From Ectothiorhodospira magna (GTDB taxonomy: Bacteria > Pseudomonadota > Gammaproteobacteria > Ectothiorhodospirales > Ectothiorhodospiraceae), in NCBI RefSeq assembly GCF_900110965.1, contig NZ_FOFO01000013.1, forward strand, positions 19,435-83,434: DNA of 64,000 nucleotides, written 5' to 3'. Within the stretch, counting starts at the first letter, position 1. Each line of letters opens with the position of its first letter. The translations under genes were made by a program, and so were the position numbers. Below are positions 60,223-64,000 of this stretch, in pieces. The notes under the pieces were generated by a model, which did no database searches, was not told the origin of the DNA, and worked only from the letters and a program-made list of their open reading frames with translations.

Positions 60223-60798
60223 TTAATCAAGCAATGGCCGCAAGACGCGATCAATCGCTTCCCGCGCCCGGAAAATCCTGGATCGTACCGTGCCGATGGG
60301 ACATCCCATGGTTTGGGCGATCTCTTCGTAGCTCATCCCCTCCAGTTCCCGCAGGGTAATGGCCATTTTCAAATCGTCTGGCAATGCCCCGATGGCACCC
60401 TGCACAGCCAGGCGTATCTCCTCCGACAACAATTCCCCTTCCGGGGTTGCATATTCCTTGAGCGCAGATTCTCCCCCCATCTGTTCTGCATCCTGGGCAT
60501 CCACCTCCACATCCGGTGTACGACGGCTCTGGGAAACCAGGTGGTTCTTGGCTGTATTGATGGCAATACGGTACAACCAGGTGTAAAAGGCACTATCGCC
60601 CCTGAAATTGGCCAACCCCCGATAAGCCTTGATGAAGGCTTCCTGAGCCACATCAAGGGCAGTGGCGGAGTCGTGTACATAGCGGGAAACCAGATTGACG
60701 ATCTTGTGCTGATATTTTTGCACCAGCACATCAAAAGCCTTCTTGTCTCCAGCCTGAACACGCTTGACCAGTTCCTCGTCGGTTACTTTATTGCCCAT
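60223..60798 (-). CDS. rpoE: Extracytoplasmic sigma factor RpoE/AlgU
   Basis: ECF sigma factor for envelope stress. Region 2 (DVLVQKYQHKIVNLVSRYV) and region 4 (LPDDLKMAITLRELEGMSYEEIAQTM). ATG 60798 is eight bases after GGGGAG; 191 aa. First gene of rpoE-rseA-rseB-rseC-mucD, with a candidate self-recognised promoter just upstream. Confidence 0.97.
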   Translation of the reverse strand: MGNKVTDEELVKRVQAGDKKAFDVLVQKYQHKIVNLVSRYVHDSATALDVAQEAFIKAYRGLANFRGDSAFYTWLYRIAINTAKNHLVSQSRRTPDVEVDAQDAEQMGGESALKEYATPEGELLSEEIRLAVQGAIGALPDDLKMAITLRELEGMSYEEIAQTMGCPIGTVRSRIFRAREAIDRVLRPLLD

Positions 60799-60842
60799 TC
60801 GGGCACTCCCCCTGTGAGGGCACATCCTGTACCCTAACTGCG

Positions 60843-60869
60843 ATGGACATGGAAACCCCCTTTAAGTTC
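60843..60869 (-). promoter_or_regulatory. Candidate sigma-E autoregulatory promoter of rpoE
   Basis: On the minus strand GAACTT (60869-60864), a 16-nt spacer, then TCCAT (60847-60843). The -35 fits the GAACTT consensus of sigma-E/AlgU exactly; the -10 is a weaker match to TCTGA. It starts about 40 nt before the rpoE ATG. Confidence 0.55.
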
Positions 60870-61035
60870 TTGCAAATGACGCCCGGATTGCACCATGCTC
60901 CCCACATTGCCGGGAATTCATGGCACAGGTCAATTTAAAGACCCTCCCGCTGCGTGCAACCGTGCAAAAAACCCCGACAAAATAACCCAGATCCAGACAC
61001 TGCCTCAAGCAAGCCCGGCCCGGGGCGAGGCCATT

Positions 61036-62691
61036 ATGGAGAGACTGCCCATGCAAGATTCGCCCCAGGCAGGAGGCCGCAAGTCCATGGATGTACTCAT
61101 CATCGGCAGCGGTGCTGCCGGATTGACCCTGGCCCTGCATCTGGCGGCGCAACAGCGGGTGGCGGTACTGAGCAAAGGCCCCGTCAATGAAGGCAGCACC
61201 TTCTATGCCCAGGGCGGGGTATCTGCGGTACTGGACCGGCATGACTCACTGGAAGCCCATGTACAGGATACCCTGGATGCCGGGGCAGGGTTATGCGACG
61301 AGGCCGCCGTGCGACACACCGTGGCCCATGGCCCGGAAAGCATTCAGTGGCTACTGGACCTGGGGGTTCCTTTCACCTACGAACCCACCACCGATGGCCG
61401 GGTCCAGTTGCACCTCACCCGTGAAGGCGGCCACAGTCACCGCCGGGTGGTTCATGCCGCCGACGCCACAGGCAAGGCCATTGAAAACACCCTGGTGGAA
61501 CAGGTCAGGCGACATCCCAACATTGCCCTGTTCGAGCACCACATCGCCGTGGATCTGATCACCAGTATCAAACTGGGACTGGTGGGACCACGCCGCTGTC
61601 TGGGGGCCTATGTGCTGGATCTGGAGTCCCACCGGGTGGAGATCTTTGCTGCGCCCTCTGTGGTGCTGGCCAGCGGCGGCGCCAGCAAGGTTTATCTTTA
61701 CAGCAGCAACCCGGACGGCGCCACCGGCGACGGTATCGCCATGGCCTGGCGGGCTGGCTGTCGGGTGGCCAACATGGAGTTCATGCAGTTTCATCCCACT
61801 TGCCTGTTCCATCCCCAGGCCAAGTCCTTCCTCATCTCCGAGGCAGTACGAGGGGAGGGAGGCAGACTGCTGCTTCCCGACGGCACGCCATTCATGGAAC
61901 GTTTCGATCCCCGGGGGGAGTTGGCACCACGGGACATCGTCGCCCGAGCCATCGACCATGAAATGAAACGCCTGGGGGCAGACTGTGTCTATCTGGATAT
62001 TTCCCACAAGCCGGCAGACTTTATTCGATCCCACTTTCCCAACATTTACAAACACTGCCTGGAATATGGCTTTGACATGACTCAAGACCCGCTGCCCGTG
62101 GTGCCGGCTGCCCATTACACCTGTGGCGGCGTGATGACCGATCTGGCAGCCCGCACCGATCTGGACGGGCTTTATGCCGTTGGCGAAGTGGCTTACACGG
62201 GTCTGCACGGGGCCAATCGCATGGCCAGCAACTCCCTGCTGGAATGTCTGGTATTTGCCCGCTCTGCGGCACAGGACATGGGGCGACGACAGCCGGAACC
62301 GGTACCACTGGCACAGATTCCTGCCTGGGATGAAAGCCGGGTCACCGACTCCGATGAAGAAGTGGTGGTGGCTCACAACTGGGAGGAACTGCGTCGTTTC
62401 ATGTGGGATTATGTGGGCATTGTGCGCACCAGCAAGCGCCTGCAGCGTGCTCAGCGGCGTATTGAACTGCTACAGGGTGAGATTCATGAGTACTACAGTC
62501 ATTTTCGGGTCACCAACGACCTGATCGAACTGCGAAACCTGGCGCTGGTGGCAGAAATCATCATCCGCAGCGCCCAGAGCCGTGCCGAAAGCCGGGGTCT
62601 GCATTACACCCTGGATCATCCTGTCACCGACCCGGCCCTGACAGGCCGCCCCACAGTTGTGAGTCCTTGTCCGGCCATCACCGCCGTATAG
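61036..62691 (+). CDS. nadB: L-aspartate oxidase
   Basis: FAD flavoenzyme making iminoaspartate for NAD synthesis (with NadA). N-terminal Rossmann motif [16 protein letters not shown], then [25 protein letters not shown] and the substrate-binding [14 protein letters not shown] 61036 is five bases after GCGAGG and gives 551 aa (E. coli 540); the frame opens further upstream without a ribosome site. Divergent from rpoE, as in E. coli. Confidence 0.95.
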   Translation: MERLPMQDSPQAGGRKSMDVLIIGSGAAGLTLALHLAAQQRVAVLSKGPVNEGSTFYAQGGVSAVLDRHDSLEAHVQDTLDAGAGLCDEAAVRHTVAHGPESIQWLLDLGVPFTYEPTTDGRVQLHLTREGGHSHRRVVHAADATGKAIENTLVEQVRRHPNIALFEHHIAVDLITSIKLGLVGPRRCLGAYVLDLESHRVEIFAAPSVVLASGGASKVYLYSSNPDGATGDGIAMAWRAGCRVANMEFMQFHPTCLFHPQAKSFLISEAVRGEGGRLLLPDGTPFMERFDPRGELAPRDIVARAIDHEMKRLGADCVYLDISHKPADFIRSHFPNIYKHCLEYGFDMTQDPLPVVPAAHYTCGGVMTDLAARTDLDGLYAVGEVAYTGLHGANRMASNSLLECLVFARSAAQDMGRRQPEPVPLAQIPAWDESRVTDSDEEVVVAHNWEELRRFMWDYVGIVRTSKRLQRAQRRIELLQGEIHEYYSHFRVTNDLIELRNLALVAEIIIRSAQSRAESRGLHYTLDHPVTDPALTGRPTVVSPCPAITAV

Positions 62692-62939
62692 ACATGATGG
62701 GTCTCTCCCTCTGGACATGAATGCAGGAGAGAAGGACAGTACGCACGGGAAATCAGGTAAGGAATAACGGTCTGGTTTGACCGGTTACTGTGCAGGAGCC
62801 CGCAACCGGCCGGTACGTTTCCGACCTTCGCCCAGAACGCACGCTCGCTATAGTACGAGTCATAATCAGTCATCGACGAGGTTCTCCATAAGGTTGCTGG
62901 AGCAGAGGCGGGCGTCCCTGCCCGAAAAGGTATTATCCC

Positions 62940-63500
62940 TCAGAAATCGTAACGCATGCCCAGAGAGAAGGCGGTGGCCGTCTCGCCGCGGGCATCCACG
63001 CCTTCTACGCCAGAAAGGTTGGCACTGCGGGCCGCGCCCCAGGGGGTCAGGCCGGAATTGTCGTCATTATCCATGAAGGCCAGATTGCCGTAGAAGCGCA
63101 GGGCGCTGTCCACCCGGTATTCCAGACCGATGGCATAGAGATTGGCATCCCGCTTCTCCAGATCGGAGTCCAGGGTGAACCAGTGGGCATTCAGGTACAC
63201 GGAGGGGCTGATGCGGTACTGACCGGCAATGCCGAAGACATCCGCTTCCTGCCCTTCCACGCCACGGGTGTTCTCCGTCTGCTGGTAGAAGCCGGCCAGA
63301 CGGAAGTCAGGGGTGATCCGGTAGGAGGCCGCCAGGCGCCAGGCGTCCGCCGTGTAATCATAGTTATCGGTGCTGTAAATATCCTGGCTTTCATAGGCAA
63401 CGACCACATTGAGCGGCCCGTTGCTGTATCCCAGCGAGGTACTCACGGCCTTGTTCTTGGCGTCTTCCACCGTGCTGGAGCCGCTGTTTTCGTTGGAGTA
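62940..63500 (-). pseudogene. Outer membrane porin, C-terminal part, disrupted by an IS element
   Basis: About 187 residues of an OmpC-like general porin barrel: alternating strands (YSNGPLNVVVAYESQDI; YRVDSALRFYGNLAFMD) ending in the barrel-terminal Phe (FSLGMRYDF). The reading frame runs into the insertion element at 63501, where the last in-frame residues (GSLARGASALRAGSSH) derive from the IS end. The 5' half should lie beyond the IS, outside the window. Without a start and signal peptide it cannot be functional. Confidence 0.85.
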
Positions 63501-63640
63501 GTGACTGCTCCCCGCCCTAAGCGCTGACGCGCCACGGGCGAGGCTTCCCACTTCTCAGGCAGCAGCCGGCGATGTGCCGGGCTTACGCAAGCCTCCATGG
63601 GCAGAGACGGACAGCCCTTCCGCCTTCAGCTTTACTATGC
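63501..63640 (-). ncRNA. Candidate TnpB omega RNA (right-end RNA)
   Basis: In this family the guide RNA for TnpB is made from the tnpB 3' end through the right end, with the guide taken from the flanking DNA. The right-end stem-loops described for the element fit that. The start of the RNA cannot be placed by eye, so the upstream limit is approximate. Confidence 0.3.
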
Positions 63641-64000
63641 CTTGATGCTTGATGTTCAGCGCCGAGTTGATATCCCGGTCATGCTGTGTGTGGCAGGCCG
63701 GGCATTCCCACGACCGGACGTTCAACGGCATGGCGTCCCTCTTGTGCTGGCAGACATGGCAGGTTTTGGAGCTGGCAAACCACGGGTCGATCTTGACCAG
63801 ATGCTTGCCCTGCTCCTTGGCCTTGTAGTCCAGCTTGGTGGTCAAGGCATACCAGGACGCATCGCCGATGTGCTTGGCGAGTCTGGCGTTTTTCATCATA
63901 TTTTTGACCTTCAGCGTCTCGACGATCACCGCTTGGTTGTCGTCAACGATCTGTCGAGAGAGCTTGTGCTGGAAGTCGTGGCGGGCATTGGCGACCCGCT
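63555..64000 (-). CDS. tnpB: RNA-guided endonuclease TnpB (IS605 OrfB), C-terminal part
   Basis: About 148 residues to the window edge, frame still open. RuvC-II Glu in VIVETLKVKNMM; zinc ribbon TCHVC...ECPAC; RuvC-III Asp in DRDINSALNI; tail ending GTSPAAA. The RuvC-I Asp and the N-terminal part lie outside the window, so intactness is unknown. TnpB is an omega-RNA-guided nuclease that maintains the transposon; no tnpA is visible here. Confidence 0.88.
   Translation of the reverse strand, partial: RVANARHDFQHKLSRQIVDDNQAVIVETLKVKNMMKNARLAKHIGDASWYALTTKLDYKAKEQGKHLVKIDPWFASSKTCHVCQHKRDAMPLNVRSWECPACHTQHDRDINSALNIKHQGIVKLKAEGLSVSAHGGLRKPGTSPAAA

Larger units (their letters stand above)
63501..64000 (-). 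mobile_element. IS200/IS605-family (IS1341-type) insertion, right end and tnpB 3' part
   Basis: The element enters from the window edge and ends in the porin gene. Its right end shows a two-tier stem on the minus strand (63543-63536 with 63517-63510, one G-U, plus an inner GCGC/GCGC stem) followed by AGCAGTCAC, the usual hairpin-plus-cleavage-site shape of this family. No terminal inverted repeat or target duplication is expected. The exact boundary at 63501/63500 is inferred from the porin frame. Confidence 0.75.

Noticed and set aside
62692..62939. Gene or regulatory RNA between nadB and the porin
   Set aside because: Contains only weak stems (CCGGTT/AACCGG at 62781-62809 and CGGGC/GCCCG at 62909-62924) without T-runs and no convincing frame, so nothing firm is called.
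1..64000. CRISPR array, tRNA or rRNA genes
   Set aside because: No regularly spaced repeats, no cloverleaf with CCA-end context and no rRNA core sequence were seen on reading; a tRNAscan or Infernal run would be needed to exclude a divergent tRNA.

Overview
The window looks like chromosomal DNA of a GC-rich gammaproteobacterium. Gene order matches the pseudomonad/Chromatiales pattern in several long blocks: rpsB-tsf-pyrH-frr-uppS-cdsA-dxr-rseP-bamA-skp-lpxD-fabZ-lpxA, map-glnD-dapC-dapD, rpoE(algU)-rseA-rseB-rseC-mucD, and lepA-lepB-rnc-era-recO-pdxJ-acpS. A GTP-dependent PEP carboxykinase, a CsoSCA-type carbonic anhydrase and a GnnA/GnnB pair would fit an Ectothiorhodospiraceae- or Acidithiobacillus-like sulfur-oxidiser background. 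That is inference; no rRNA is present to test it. Genes are tightly packed, with many 1-14 nt overlaps and several convergent genes overlapping at their stops.

Layout. 0-5.3 kb: pckG, purU, a periplasmic FKBP-rhodanese fusion, the 4.5S SRP RNA gene and ispG. 5.3-10 kb: an HDOD-GAF regulator divergent from a motA-motB stator pair, then a carbonic anhydrase of the carboxysome CsoSCA family with no other carboxysome gene in view. 10-16.6 kb: tilS, accA, dnaE and rnhB on the minus strand. 16.7-17.08 kb: a non-coding, hairpin-rich element. 17.1-23.6 kb: a plus-strand block gnnA-gnnB-lpxB, a Na+/phosphate symporter homologue, two or three small or unknown genes and a PH-domain membrane protein. It splits the usual lpxA-lpxB-rnhB run and looks inverted. 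23.7-36.4 kb: the minus-strand envelope/translation cluster from rpsB to lpxA. 36.6-42.2 kb: map, glnD, dapC, dapD. 42.2-49.1 kb: rlmD, a PolB-like exonuclease, cysM, then a secreted binding-protein-like gene coupled to a BarA/GacS hybrid kinase. 49.1-60.8 kb: acpS back to rpoE, all minus strand except one small membrane protein. 61-64 kb: nadB, then a porin gene broken by an IS200/IS605-family element with its tnpB running off the window end.

How the genes work together. The lipid A genes suggest that UDP-GlcNAc is converted by GnnA/GnnB to the 3-amino sugar, acylated by LpxA and LpxD and condensed by LpxB. This would give lipid A with amide-linked chains at position 3, probably short ones because LpxA has Met at the chain-length ruler position. 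BamA, Skp, RseP, the sigma-E regulon genes and MucD form the matching envelope assembly and stress-response set. The main items for follow-up are the orphan CsoSCA-type enzyme, the structured element in front of gnnA, the gnnAB/LpxA combination, the FKBP-rhodanese fusion, and the TnpB insertion in the porin gene.
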